A DNA stretch of 64,000 nucleotides from Halosimplex aquaticum (GTDB lineage: Archaea > Halobacteriota > Halobacteria > Halobacteriales > Haloarculaceae): assembly GCF_028747785.1 (NCBI RefSeq), contig NZ_CP118158.1, positions 4,216,001 to 4,280,000 of the forward strand. Reading direction: 5' to 3'. Both the position numbers and the translations under genes were made by a program. Below, one piece after another: positions 36,997 through 45,312 of the stretch (positions are counted from its first letter, which is position 1; the number at the start of each line of letters is the position of its first letter). The notes beneath the pieces were generated by a model. That model made no database searches, was not told the origin of the DNA, and worked only from the letters and a program-made list of their open reading frames with translations.

Positions 36997-38750
36997 TGGC
37001 GTCCGCTGACGAGTCCGCGAGCGACCTGGAACTCACGGTCACCAGCGCCCTCTCGGGCCTGATAGACGCCTACCAGCAGATGCCGATGCCGCTGAACCGG
37101 TACCTCGGCGTCATCCTCGTCCCGTCGGCGGTGTTTTTCGTCGCCACGCTCGGGATCGGACTCCTCCTCGACCTGCCCCTGATGATCCGCGGGCCGATCC
37201 CGCTTCTGGGCTTCCTGATGTTCGTCTCCGCCGTGTTCTACCCGAAGATCCTCCTCTCCCAGCGCAAGAGCGAGCTCAACAACCAGTTCCACCTCGTCGT
37301 CACCCACATGACGGTCCTCGCGACGACCAACATCGACCGCATGGAGGTGTTCCGCCAGCTCTCACAGCAGGACCAGTACGGCGAGATGGCCGCCGAGATC
37401 GGCCGCGTCGTCGAACTCGTCGACACCTGGAACCAGAGCCTCGACGACGCCTGTCGCCGCCGGGCCAAACAGGTCCCCAGCGACGCCGTCTCCGACTTCT
37501 TCGACCGCCTCGGCTACACTCTCGGGGCCGGCCAGGCGCTCGACGACTACCTCATCTCCGAGCAGAGCCAGATCATCCAGAACTACAAGACCGTCTACGG
37601 GGGGACCCTGGACAACCTGGAGGTCATGAAGGACCTCTACCTGTCGATGATCCTCTCGATGACGTTCGCGCTCGTGTTCGCCGTCGTCCTCCCCGTTCTC
37701 ACCGGAACGAACCCGACGATGACCGTCAGCGCCGTGATCGTCCTCTACGTGTTCGTCCAGTCGGGGTTCTACCTCGCCATCCGCTCGATGGCCCCGCACG
37801 ACCCGCTCTGGTACCACCCCGAGGACAAACACTCCCCCATCGAGGACAAGATCCGCAACGCGACGATCGCCGGGACCGTCCTCTCGACGCTCCTGTTGGT
37901 CTTCTCGCTCGCCGGCATGCTCGGCGTCAGTCCCGTCACCCTCGACGACGTGGTCTTCTTCGTCGATCCCCTCCCGCTGCCGTTCTACGCGGCCATCCCC
38001 ACGCTCCCCCTGTTGATCCCGGGGATCGTGGTCAACGCCGAGGAGAAGAAGATCAAGGCCCGCGACGAGGAGTTCCCGAGTTTCATCCGCGCGCTCGGCG
38101 CCACCGAGGGCGCCAAGCAGTCCACGACCTCGACCGTGCTGGAGAGCCTCCGCAAGAAGGACTTCGGCCCCCTCACGGACAACGTCGACAACCTCTACAA
38201 GCGGCTGAACATGCGCATCGAGACGACCGAGGCGTGGCGTCACTTCACCGCCGAGTGTCGCTCCTCGCTCATCCAGAAGTTCTCCGAGATGTACCTCATC
38301 GGCCGGGAGATGGGGGGCGACCCCAAGCTCCTCGGCGAGCTCATCTCCGAGAACATGATGGAGGTCCAGCAGCTCCGCCAGCGCCGCACCCAGGCGACGA
38401 CCACCCTCATCGGCCTCCTCTACGGTATCACCGCCGCCTCGACGTTCGCCTTCTTCATCGGTCTCCAGGTCGTCAACATCCTCGCCTCGATGAGCCTCGA
38501 CCTCCAGAGCAACACCAGCAACTTCGACGTCGGCAGCCTCATCAACACCGAGGTGTACAACATCCCCCTCATCGAGTTCCTCCTGGTTATCATCATCATG
38601 TTCGGCGCCATGCTCTCGGCGCTGATGGTCCGCACCGTCGACGGCGGCCACAAGATCAACACCTACGTCCACTTCGTCGCGCTCACGTGGGTCGGCTCGA
38701 TCACCGCCGCCATCACCAAGTGGCTGGTCACGCAGTTCCTCGCCATCTGA
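36996..38750 (+). CDS. arlJ: ArlJ, archaellum platform membrane protein
   Basis: 584 residues, TadC/GspF-like polytopic protein. Helix groups near 35-80 ('YLGVILVPSAVFFVATLGIG'), 210-265, 285-350, 480-510 and 525-580; two cytoplasmic helical domains ('QLSQQDQYGEMAAEIGRVVE', 'FSEMYLIGREMGGDPKLLGE'). It is the membrane core onto which ArlI docks. Its TGA (38748-38750) is followed immediately by the hairpin element, which likely terminates the operon. Confidence 0.95.
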   Translation: MASADESASDLELTVTSALSGLIDAYQQMPMPLNRYLGVILVPSAVFFVATLGIGLLLDLPLMIRGPIPLLGFLMFVSAVFYPKILLSQRKSELNNQFHLVVTHMTVLATTNIDRMEVFRQLSQQDQYGEMAAEIGRVVELVDTWNQSLDDACRRRAKQVPSDAVSDFFDRLGYTLGAGQALDDYLISEQSQIIQNYKTVYGGTLDNLEVMKDLYLSMILSMTFALVFAVVLPVLTGTNPTMTVSAVIVLYVFVQSGFYLAIRSMAPHDPLWYHPEDKHSPIEDKIRNATIAGTVLSTLLLVFSLAGMLGVSPVTLDDVVFFVDPLPLPFYAAIPTLPLLIPGIVVNAEEKKIKARDEEFPSFIRALGATEGAKQSTTSTVLESLRKKDFGPLTDNVDNLYKRLNMRIETTEAWRHFTAECRSSLIQKFSEMYLIGREMGGDPKLLGELISENMMEVQQLRQRRTQATTTLIGLLYGITAASTFAFFIGLQVVNILASMSLDLQSNTSNFDVGSLINTEVYNIPLIEFLLVIIIMFGAMLSALMVRTVDGGHKINTYVHFVALTWVGSITAAITKWLVTQFLAI

Positions 38751-38834
38751 AGACCATCTTTTTTTTCGTCCGGGGGTCTCCTCGGGCCTTCGGCCCTGCG
38801 GGGACCCCCCGGACCAAAAACATGGGTGAAAAAG
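38751..38834 (+). repeat. Interspersed hairpin element, copy 1 (post-arlJ)
   Basis: Starts at the base after the arlJ stop: 'AGACCATC', eight T (38759-38766), a 9-bp stem GTCCGGGGG (38768-38776) / CCCCCGGAC (38806-38814) enclosing a small GGGCC-TTC-GGCCC hairpin (38784-38796), then 'CCAAAAACATGGGTGAAAAAG'-type tail. The same layout occurs, in the opposite orientation, right after the DUF7313 gene at 55297. The T tract before the stem suits archaeal termination, which uses T-rich tracts. Whether it is mobile is unknown. Confidence 0.8.
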
Positions 38835-38919
38835 CCGAACTCGCGCTCCGCGCGAGTTCGGTGTCCGCAGGAGTGAGCACCGCGAACGACTGCGGGCTCG
38901 TCAGAGCGAAGCTCTGACG
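38835..38919 (+). repeat. Two hairpins downstream of repeat copy 1
   Basis: First, a perfect 11-bp stem CCGAACTCGCG (38835-38845) / CGCGAGTTCGG (38851-38861). Second, a perfect 9-bp stem CGTCAGAGC (38899-38907) / GCTCTGACG (38911-38919) with loop GAA. The first occupies the same place as the CCGGAACC/GGTTCCGG hairpin beside copy 2, so it belongs to the element. No coding sequence fits this stretch. Confidence 0.75.
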
Positions 38920-38987
38920 GTGAACCGCGCCTCACGTCCCGTCGGCGCGGATGCTAGTTCTCTCCGCAGGGCCTCGTCTATCGCGGC

Positions 38988-39317
38988 CTATGCGATCGCG
39001 AAGACGACCACGGCGACGTTCCAGATGCCGACGCCGACGCCGGCGATCGCGAGGCCGAGCGGGACGCCGACGTCGTAGGGTCGCGGCGTCGCCCGGTACA
39101 GCGCGTAGAACCCGGCGAGGAGGACCGCCTTCCAGACCGGGAGGACGACCAGACCGAACTGCTGGATCGCCGCGCGCACGACCGGGTGGGCTTCTGCCGC
39201 CACGCCGGTCCCGACGGCGGCCGCGGTCAGCGCCACGTCGAACGCGCCGAACGCGACCAATGCGATCGCCCAGATGCCGGACGTGAGATCCGTCCTCGCC
39301 CCCTCGTGAGTTGCCAT
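38988..39317 (-). CDS. Small membrane protein, DUF5658-like
   Basis: 109 residues from ATG 39317 (ATG 39338 also in frame). Three to four hydrophobic helices. 'AFGAFDVALTAAAVGTGVAA' followed by 'EAHPVVRAAIQQFG' is the D-x-x-x-T...E-x-(N/H)-P pattern of DUF5658-type archaeal membrane proteins; 'VLPVWKAVLLAGFYALYRAT' is the next helix. A promoter-like 'GCTTTAGCC' lies upstream on the minus strand at about 39380-39388. Function unknown. Confidence 0.75.
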   Translation of the reverse strand: MATHEGARTDLTSGIWAIALVAFGAFDVALTAAAVGTGVAAEAHPVVRAAIQQFGLVVLPVWKAVLLAGFYALYRATPRPYDVGVPLGLAIAGVGVGIWNVAVVVFAIA

Positions 39318-39473
39318 CGATCGCAGATGGGTCGGCACCCACCATTGCTATCGGACGGCTACTACCGGGTACAGGCCGGCTAAAGCGGCCTAATCCGGTG
39401 CCTGACGTGCGATCAGTCTGCGTGACAGGCGATAGATACCAATTACTATGGCTGCGGGCTAACAGTAGTGACC

Positions 39474-39785
39474 ATGCCGGAACCGGAAGACACGCTCAGT
39501 CGTTCGCCCGTCGACTTCGACTCGGCCGTCGCGTACGCGCTCCACCCGGAGATGCGGCGCCTCATCATCCTCTACCTCGTCGGGACGCTCCTGCTCCCGA
39601 TCGGCCTCTCGCTGTTCGTCAACCCGCCGTTCGTCGGCGGGGTCGCGCAGATCGTCCGGCAGATCGTCGGGTTGGGTATCGTCCTCGTCGGCGCCACGTT
39701 CTTCTTCGGCGGCGTCGTCGGCGCCGCGTTCAAAGTCGTCGCCGACGCCAACATCCTCGCCGCCGCGCTGGACGTCGACGACTGA
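39474..39785 (+). CDS. Small membrane protein, hypothetical
   Basis: 103 residues from ATG 39474 (a GTG two codons earlier is possible). N-terminal 'SRSPVDFDSAVAYALHPEMR' is followed by two helices ('LIILYLVGTLLLPIGLSLFV' and 'IVGLGIVLVGATFFFGGVVG') and 'VADANILAAALD'. It resembles haloarchaeal two-helix proteins I cannot name. Divergent from the DUF5658-like gene, with 156 bases between them holding promoters in both directions. Confidence 0.7.
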   Translation: MPEPEDTLSRSPVDFDSAVAYALHPEMRRLIILYLVGTLLLPIGLSLFVNPPFVGGVAQIVRQIVGLGIVLVGATFFFGGVVGAAFKVVADANILAAALDVDD

Positions 39786-39888
39786 CGGGTCGTCGCCCCG
39801 CTTGCGCCCCCGTCCTCGTGCACTCGTGTCCTCGTCGCAGGACTCCGAAGCAGATGCCGTTATGCCGCTGGCGCCCGAATGGGGCGGT

Positions 39889-40602
39889 ATGTGTGGCCGA
39901 TACAGTCTCTTCGCGCCGCCCGACGACATCGAGGAGCGGTTCGGCGCGACCTTCGACTTCGAGTTCGAACCGCGGTACAACGCCGCGCCGAGCCAGCCCC
40001 TCCCCGTTATCACCGGCGACGAACCCGAGACCATCCAGCGCATGGAGTGGGGGCTCGTCCCTTCCTGGGCCGACGACCGCTCCGAGTTCGAGTTCATCAA
40101 CGCACGCGCGGAAACGATCCGACGGAAGTCGAGCTTCAGCGAGGCGTACGAGCGGCGCCGGTGTCTCGTTCCCGCCGACGGGTTCTACGAGTGGGCCGAG
40201 ACGGACAGCGGGGGGAAACAGCCCTACCGCGTCGCTCTCGGCGACGACGGCCTGTTCGCGATGGCGGGGCTCTGGGAGCGGTGGACGCCCCCGCAGACCC
40301 AGACAGGCCTCGGCGACTTCGGCGGGGGGTCCGACCCGGACGCCGAGCCCGAACCCGTCGAGACGTTCACCGTCGTGACGACCGAGCCCAACGACGCCGT
40401 CGCGGAGCTCCACCACCGGATGGCCGTCGTCCTCGCACCCGACGAGGAGGACGGGTGGCTCTCGGACGACCCTGACGAGGCCGAGGCGCTGCTTGACCCG
40501 TATCCCGGCGACGAGATGCGCACCTATCCGGTCTCGACGGCGGTAAACGATCCGTCCAACGACTCGCCGGCCGTCCTGGAACCGGTCGAGGCGGGGACCT
40601 GA
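39889..40602 (+). CDS. SRAP-family protein (HMCES/YedK), abasic-site DNA shield
   Basis: 237 residues; start fixed by 'MCGRYSLF', because removal of Met exposes the catalytic Cys2. Other active-site residues: N31 ('RYNAAPSQ'), N71 ('FINARAET'), E101 ('PADGFYEWAE') and H175 ('LHHRMAVVL'). SRAP proteins form a thiazolidine DNA-protein crosslink at abasic sites in single-stranded DNA, protecting it during replication. An upstream ATG at 39802 is in frame but would bury the Cys. An acidic insert (about 134-160) is halophile-like. No SOS genes are adjacent. Confidence 0.94.
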   Translation: MCGRYSLFAPPDDIEERFGATFDFEFEPRYNAAPSQPLPVITGDEPETIQRMEWGLVPSWADDRSEFEFINARAETIRRKSSFSEAYERRRCLVPADGFYEWAETDSGGKQPYRVALGDDGLFAMAGLWERWTPPQTQTGLGDFGGGSDPDAEPEPVETFTVVTTEPNDAVAELHHRMAVVLAPDEEDGWLSDDPDEAEALLDPYPGDEMRTYPVSTAVNDPSNDSPAVLEPVEAGT

Positions 40603-40654
40603 CGCGCGGGTCTCGGTCACGGTCAGCGGGCTCCCGGTGGCGCCGATTCGAATC

Positions 40655-40661
40655 CTTTTAG
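40655..40661 (+). promoter_or_regulatory. TATA box for rps17e
   Basis: 'CTTTTAG' centred 28 bases before ATG 40686; leaderless spacing. Confidence 0.5.
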
Positions 40662-40685
40662 GGCGCGAGGGCTGAACAGGCGGGT

Positions 40686-40877
40686 ATGGCTATCAAACCC
40701 GCCTACGTCAAGAAGACGGCGACGCTGCTGATGGAGCGGTATCCGAACGCCTTCGGCGACGACTTCGAGCACAACAAGGACGTCGTCACAGAGCTCACGA
40801 ACGTCGAATCGAAGGGCGTCCGGAATCGCATCGCCGGCTACGTCACCAGCAAGAACGCCCAGCCCGCCGAAGCGTAG
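40686..40877 (+). CDS. rps17e: 30S ribosomal protein S17e
   Basis: 63 residues, full family length for archaea. '[20 protein letters not shown]', '[20 protein letters not shown]' and 'NRIAGYVT' are the S17e signature. Archaeal/eukaryotic-only small-subunit protein. It has its own promoter; the downstream asd gene starts 132 bases later. Confidence 0.96.
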   Translation: MAIKPAYVKKTATLLMERYPNAFGDDFEHNKDVVTELTNVESKGVRNRIAGYVTSKNAQPAEA

Positions 40878-41009
40878 GCGCGGTTCTCTCCTCTCTCTTT
40901 CAGTTCGCCCGGAGCGGCCGCGCGGTCCCGCGAAATCGCCCATGATAGTTCCTGACCGTGGTAGACGTATCCAAACTGTTTTGAGGAGGCGTCTCTCTAT
41001 CCCGGATCA

Positions 41010-42047
41010 ATGACTGTCAGCGTAGGCATCCTCGGTGCGACGGGCGCCGTCGGACAGCGACTCATCCAGCTACTCGACCCGAACCCCGACTTCGAGATCG
41101 AAGCGCTCACCGCGAGCGAGTCCAGCGTGGGCAAGAGCTACCGCGAGGCGAGCAAGTGGCGCATCGACATGCCCATCCCGGAGGACGTGGCCGAAACCGA
41201 AGTCGTGGCGACCGAGCCCGGCGCCGTCCCCGACGACGTGGAACTCATCTTCTCGTCGCTCCCCTCTAGCGTCGGCGAGCGCGTCGAATCGGACTTCTGC
41301 GAGGCCGGCTACGTCGTCTCCTCGAACTCCTCGAACGCCCGCTCGGACGACGACGTCCCGCTCGTCATCCCCGAGGTCAACGCCGACCACCTCGACCTCA
41401 TCGAAGTCCAGCGCGACGAGCGCGGCTGGGACGGCGCCCTCGTCAAGAACCCCAACTGCTCGACGATCACGATGGTCCCGCCGCTGGCGGCCATCGACGA
41501 CGCCGCCGGCCTCGAACGGATCGAGGTCGCCACCCTGCAGGCGGTCTCCGGCGCCGGCTACTCCGGCGTCTCCTCGATGGAGATCATCGACAACGCCATC
41601 CCCCACATCGGCAAGGAAGAGGGGAAGATGGAGACCGAGTCCCGCAAACTGCTGGGCACCTTCGACGGCGCCGAGGTCGAGTGGCACGACGCCGACGTCT
41701 CGGCCTCGTGTAACCGGATCCCGACCATCGACGGCCACCTCGAAAACGTCTGGGCCGACACCGCGGAGGACCTCACTCCCTCCGAGGCCGAGGAGGCGCT
41801 GGAAGCGTACCCGTCGCTCGACCTCCCGAGCTCCCCGGATCAGCTCATCAAGGTCTTCGACGAGCCCGACCGCCCCCAGCCCCGCATGGACCGCAACCTC
41901 GGCAACGGGATGACCGTCTCCGTGGGCGGCGTCCAGGAGACCACCCACGGCCTGCAGTTCAACTGCCTCGCCCACAACACGCTCCGCGGCGCGGCCGGCG
42001 CGTCCGTGCTGAACGGCGAACTCCTGCTCGATACCGGCTACCTGTAA
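41010..42047 (+). CDS. asd: Aspartate-semialdehyde dehydrogenase
   Basis: 345 residues. NADP-binding 'GILGATGAVGQRLIQLLD' (6-23), catalytic Cys150 in 'KNPNCSTITM', substrate region 'QAVSGAGYSGVSSMEIIDN', and 'ASCNRIPTIDGHLENVW' followed by 'GNGMTVSVGGVQ'. Makes aspartate semialdehyde from aspartyl phosphate for lysine, threonine and methionine synthesis. In haloarchaea it is often near rps17e, as here. 'GAGYSGVSSME' is the archaeal/fungal-type variant. Confidence 0.95.
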   Translation: MTVSVGILGATGAVGQRLIQLLDPNPDFEIEALTASESSVGKSYREASKWRIDMPIPEDVAETEVVATEPGAVPDDVELIFSSLPSSVGERVESDFCEAGYVVSSNSSNARSDDDVPLVIPEVNADHLDLIEVQRDERGWDGALVKNPNCSTITMVPPLAAIDDAAGLERIEVATLQAVSGAGYSGVSSMEIIDNAIPHIGKEEGKMETESRKLLGTFDGAEVEWHDADVSASCNRIPTIDGHLENVWADTAEDLTPSEAEEALEAYPSLDLPSSPDQLIKVFDEPDRPQPRMDRNLGNGMTVSVGGVQETTHGLQFNCLAHNTLRGAAGASVLNGELLLDTGYL

Positions 42048-42108
42048 TCGCTCCGCGACCGGTCTCTCCGCAGCGCTTCCCACCTGATTCTCGCAGATAC
42101 TGCACCGA

Positions 42109-42122
42109 AACGAACGTTCGTT
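42109..42122 (+). promoter_or_regulatory. 14-bp perfect palindrome upstream of methyltransferase
   Basis: 'AACGAACGTTCGTT' is a perfect inverted repeat at -38 to -25 from ATG 42147, exactly where the TATA/BRE region of a leaderless promoter should lie. This is the shape of an operator for a dimeric repressor (TetR-like sites are similar). No regulator gene is adjacent. Confidence 0.5.
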
Positions 42123-42146
42123 AGTTGCCCCTGCGAAGCCCCGGAA

Positions 42147-42923
42147 ATGTCCGGCAGCGAGGAGACGGAGATGCTAGAGCGGATCTCCGCGGTGTCGAGC
42201 GCAGAAGCACTCCGCGAATTCGTCAGAAACGCCCTCGGCCTGTCCTCCGGGGAGTCCGTGCTCTCGGTCGGATGCGGACCGGGATACGAGCCGGCGGAGA
42301 TCGCCGGAGCCGTCGGCGAAGGCGGCCGCGTTCTCGGGGTCGACGTGAACGGAGCGATCTTGACGAGGGCGAGAGAGCGCTGTGCGGGCCGTCCGCAGGT
42401 TTCGTTCGAACGAGGCGATGTCACCGACCTGCCGATACGGGACGGAAGTTTCGACGTCGCCCTCGCCAAGCAAGTTCTGCAGTTCGTCGGCGACGTCGAC
42501 GCTGCGCTGGCCGAAATACACCGGGTGCTCGAACCCGGCGGACGGATCGCGGTCGTCGCGGGGGACTCGGACGCCCACGTGCTACACTCAACCGACCGTG
42601 ACCGAGCGAGACGTATCGAAGCGGCCTATCGAGACGTCCGACCGGACCGACATCTCGGTACTCGATTGCGGAGCCTCCTCCCCGCCGCGGGATTCCACGT
42701 CTCGGACGTCCACGCAGTCTCGGTGCTTCACACGGCGATCAACGAACAGGTCGAGCGGGGTATCGAAGTTCGCCGCGAGATCCTCTCGGAGCAGTCGCCC
42801 GTGGACCAGTCGACGATCGACGCCTGGGAATCGGACCTCCGGGCGCTCGACGACGCGGGGGAGTTCCTCTCCTGCGGCACGCAGTTCGTCTATCTGGCGA
42901 GAAAACCGCGCGAAGACGGCTGA
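42147..42923 (+). CDS. SAM-dependent methyltransferase (UbiE/class I)
   Basis: 258 residues. SAM motif I 'VLSVGCGPGYEPAEIAG' (38-54), acidic 'VLGVDVNGAILTRARE', motif II region 'FERGDVTDLPIRDGSFDVAL' and 'HRVLEPGGRIAVVAGDSDAH'. The C-terminal 90 residues are a lid region; no Cys pattern for arsenite methylation is seen. Substrate unknown. The palindrome just upstream suggests regulated expression. It is stand-alone, with 99 bases to asd. Confidence 0.88.
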   Translation: MSGSEETEMLERISAVSSAEALREFVRNALGLSSGESVLSVGCGPGYEPAEIAGAVGEGGRVLGVDVNGAILTRARERCAGRPQVSFERGDVTDLPIRDGSFDVALAKQVLQFVGDVDAALAEIHRVLEPGGRIAVVAGDSDAHVLHSTDRDRARRIEAAYRDVRPDRHLGTRLRSLLPAAGFHVSDVHAVSVLHTAINEQVERGIEVRREILSEQSPVDQSTIDAWESDLRALDDAGEFLSCGTQFVYLARKPREDG

Positions 42924-43056
42924 CCGTCGCCGCCGAACACTCCGTCGAGGTCCGCCGGGGAGCGGGACCTGCTGGTCCGCGATCCGTCGGACCGTTCTGC
43001 AGTCGCCCCCACGCCCGAACGGACGACGTTTTCACACCTGACTCCGTACCTTGACT

Positions 43057-43653
43057 ATGGACGAGGGGACCTACCGCGTGTTGCCCGGCCGCGACGACGA
43101 GACGTGGCGCTTTCTCGACCGCGACACCTTCGAGACTGTCGCGGTTCCCGTCGAGGGGCACGACGCCCCCGTCGGGGACCTGCGCCCGGGCTACCTCGTG
43201 GACGCCGCGCTCGACTGGGGATCGGAGGAGCCGACGGTGCGGTCGCTCTCGGTGGTGCGCCCGACGCTGTACACCTTCGTCGAGGACGCGGACCCGATAT
43301 TCGAAGTCGCACAGAACCTCTGGGAAGAGACGCGAGCGGCCGGCGAGGGCATGAACGCCACGCAGACGTACAACACCGACAACCAGGTCAACGGCGTCTG
43401 TTACGTCTTCGCCGACGCCGGCCAGCCGAGCGTCTTCGACGACTTCCGCGGGGGCGCCCGCCCGCTCGAACCGCTCGTCGACCGGATCAACGACGAGGCC
43501 GACACCGAGCCGGCGCCCCGAGAACTGTTCGTCCTGCGACCCGCGGACGGCGCCTACACCGTCGTCACTATCGCACTGGACAAAGAGGGCCGCTTCGCGG
43601 AGACGCTCCGCGAGACCTACGAGCGCGACGCTCCCGACGAACCGCTGGTCTGA
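43057..43653 (+). CDS. Haloarchaeal conserved protein, DUF6663
   Basis: 198 residues from ATG 43057. 'PGYLVDAALDWGSEEPTVRS', 'RPTLYTFVEDADPIFEVAQN', 'NTDNQVNGVCYVFADAG' and 'FVLRPADGAYTVVTIALDKE' match the DUF6663 family. Soluble, no membrane helix, no recognised catalytic residues. Function unknown. It has its own start region, 133 bases after the methyltransferase. Confidence 0.82.
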   Translation: MDEGTYRVLPGRDDETWRFLDRDTFETVAVPVEGHDAPVGDLRPGYLVDAALDWGSEEPTVRSLSVVRPTLYTFVEDADPIFEVAQNLWEETRAAGEGMNATQTYNTDNQVNGVCYVFADAGQPSVFDDFRGGARPLEPLVDRINDEADTEPAPRELFVLRPADGAYTVVTIALDKEGRFAETLRETYERDAPDEPLV

Positions 43654-43686
43654 GCCGCTCCCGCGGTGCGCTCGTCCGTGCGACCG

Positions 43687-43692
43687 CTTATC
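43687..43692 (+). promoter_or_regulatory. TATA box for the SPFH gene
   Basis: 'CTTATC' centred 28 bases before ATG 43717, supporting that start over an in-frame ATG at 43666. Confidence 0.5.
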
Positions 43693-43716
43693 TGTCTGTA
43701 CCACGCTAGCATACGT

Positions 43717-44829
43717 ATGAGCCTCTCGGCTACCGTCCCCCTCCAAGCGTTCGGCGTCTCTCCGCTGGTCGTAGTCGGCGGACTGCTCCTGCTGATCGCC
43801 ATCGCGGCGGTGTACTCGGCGATCGAGATCGTCGAGGCCTACGAGAAGGAGGCGCTGACGGTCTTCGGCGAGTACCGCGAACTGCTCGAACCCGGGATCC
43901 ACGTCATTCCGCCGTTCGTGAGCCGGACCTACCCGTTCGACATGCGTACCCAGACGATCGACGTCCCCCAGCAGGAAGCGATCACCCGCGACAACTCGCC
44001 GGTGACCGCCGACGCCGTGGTCTACATCAAGGTGATGGACGCCAAGAAGGCGTTCCTGCAGGTCGAGGAGTACAAGCGCGCCGTCTCGAACCTCGCCCAG
44101 ACGACGCTGCGCGCGGTGCTGGGCGACATGGAACTCGACGACACCCTCTCGCGGCGAGAGATGATCAACGCGCGCATCCGCGAGGAGTTAGACGAGCCCA
44201 CCGACGAGTGGGGCATCCGCGTCGAGAGCGTCGAGGTCCGCGAGGTCAACCCCGCGGCGGGCGTCAAACAGGCCATGGAACAGCAGACTTCCGCCGAGCG
44301 TCGGCGCCGCGCGATGATCCTCGAAGCGCAGGGTGAACGGCGCTCCGCTATCGAGCAGGCGCAGGGGGCGAAACAGTCCGACATCGTCCGCGCCCAGGGG
44401 TCGAAACAGAGCCAGATCCTCGAAGCACAGGGCGACGCCATCTCGACGGTGCTGCGGGCGAAGTCCGCCGAGTCGATGGGCGAGCGCGCCATCATCGACA
44501 AGGGGATGGAGACCCTCGAAAATATCGGTCAGGGCGAGTCCTCCACGTTCATCCTTCCCCAGGAGATGTCCTCGCTGCTGGGCCGCTACGGCAAGCACCT
44601 CACCGGCAGCGACGTGAGCGACATGGCGAAGGCCAACGGCCAGGGCGAACTCGACAGCCTGAACTTCGACGCCGAGACGCGCGAACTAATCGGCCTCGAC
44701 AACATCGCGGAGATGGCGGGGGAGATCGAACAGACGGAGGTCGACGTCGAGGAGATGGAAGAGCAGGCCCAGGCCATCCAGGAAGGCGAGGACCTCGACG
44801 CCGACGACGTGATCGACGAGCGGGAGTAG
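43717..44829 (+). CDS. SPFH/Band 7 membrane protein (stomatin/prohibitin-like)
   Basis: 370 residues. One N-terminal helix ('SPLVVVGGLLLLIAIAAVYS'), then the SPFH domain ('VFGEYRELLEPGIHVIPPFV', 'TQTIDVPQQEAITRDNSPVT', 'NLAQTTLRAVLGDMELDDTL') and a coiled coil rich in Glu/Ala/Gln repeats ('EAQGERRSAIEQAQGAKQSD') that drives ring assembly. The C-terminal 80 residues are acidic. Such proteins form membrane microdomain scaffolds; in archaea they often pair with NfeD, but no NfeD-type gene follows. The next gene is an unrelated small membrane protein. Confidence 0.92.
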   Translation: MSLSATVPLQAFGVSPLVVVGGLLLLIAIAAVYSAIEIVEAYEKEALTVFGEYRELLEPGIHVIPPFVSRTYPFDMRTQTIDVPQQEAITRDNSPVTADAVVYIKVMDAKKAFLQVEEYKRAVSNLAQTTLRAVLGDMELDDTLSRREMINARIREELDEPTDEWGIRVESVEVREVNPAAGVKQAMEQQTSAERRRRAMILEAQGERRSAIEQAQGAKQSDIVRAQGSKQSQILEAQGDAISTVLRAKSAESMGERAIIDKGMETLENIGQGESSTFILPQEMSSLLGRYGKHLTGSDVSDMAKANGQGELDSLNFDAETRELIGLDNIAEMAGEIEQTEVDVEEMEEQAQAIQEGEDLDADDVIDERE

Positions 44830-44895
44830 CCGCCCGTCCCGTCCGTCGGAGCCGGCGGACTCAAGGCTTTTCAGGTGCCGAGATGACAGTCGAGT

Positions 44896-45291
44896 ATGGT
44901 CTCCCGCGATACCGCCGTCCACGTGACGGTCGTCGCCCTCGCGTTCGCCGGCATGGCTGTCCTGTCCCCGTTCGTCTTCGACGCCGAGAGCCCCGTCGCG
45001 TTCGCGGCACTCGCCGCGTTCAACGGCGTCGTCCTCGCCGGTGCGCACCTCTATCTCGCGTGGCGCGGCGAGGACGGACTCGTCCCGGTCTCCTCGCGGT
45101 GGCGGTTCGTCGGTGCTGTCGGCGTCATCGTCGCTCTGGGCGCGGCCTCGGCCGTGACAGACCCGGTCGCCGTCGGTCCGGTCACCACCGACGGACTGCT
45201 GGCCGCCATCGGCGGCGTCGTCGCGATCGGATACCTGTTCCTCGAAGCCCGATCGGGCTACCGCGAGTCGGCGGACGAGACCGGCGCCTGA
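44896..45291 (+). CDS. Four-helix membrane protein, hypothetical
   Basis: 131 residues with four hydrophobic segments ('VTVVALAFAGMAVLSPFVF', 'VAFAALAAFNGVVLAGAHLY', 'FVGAVGVIVALGAASAVTD', 'GLLAAIGGVVAIGYLFLEA'). No recognised family. A 'GGCTTTTCA' box (about 44865-44873) lies 26 bases upstream. Convergent with the 2-hydroxyacid dehydrogenase gene (22-base gap). Confidence 0.72.
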   Translation: MVSRDTAVHVTVVALAFAGMAVLSPFVFDAESPVAFAALAAFNGVVLAGAHLYLAWRGEDGLVPVSSRWRFVGAVGVIVALGAASAVTDPVAVGPVTTDGLLAAIGGVVAIGYLFLEARSGYRESADETGA

Positions 45292-45312
45292 CCGGCGAGA
45301 ACTGGGTTCCGG

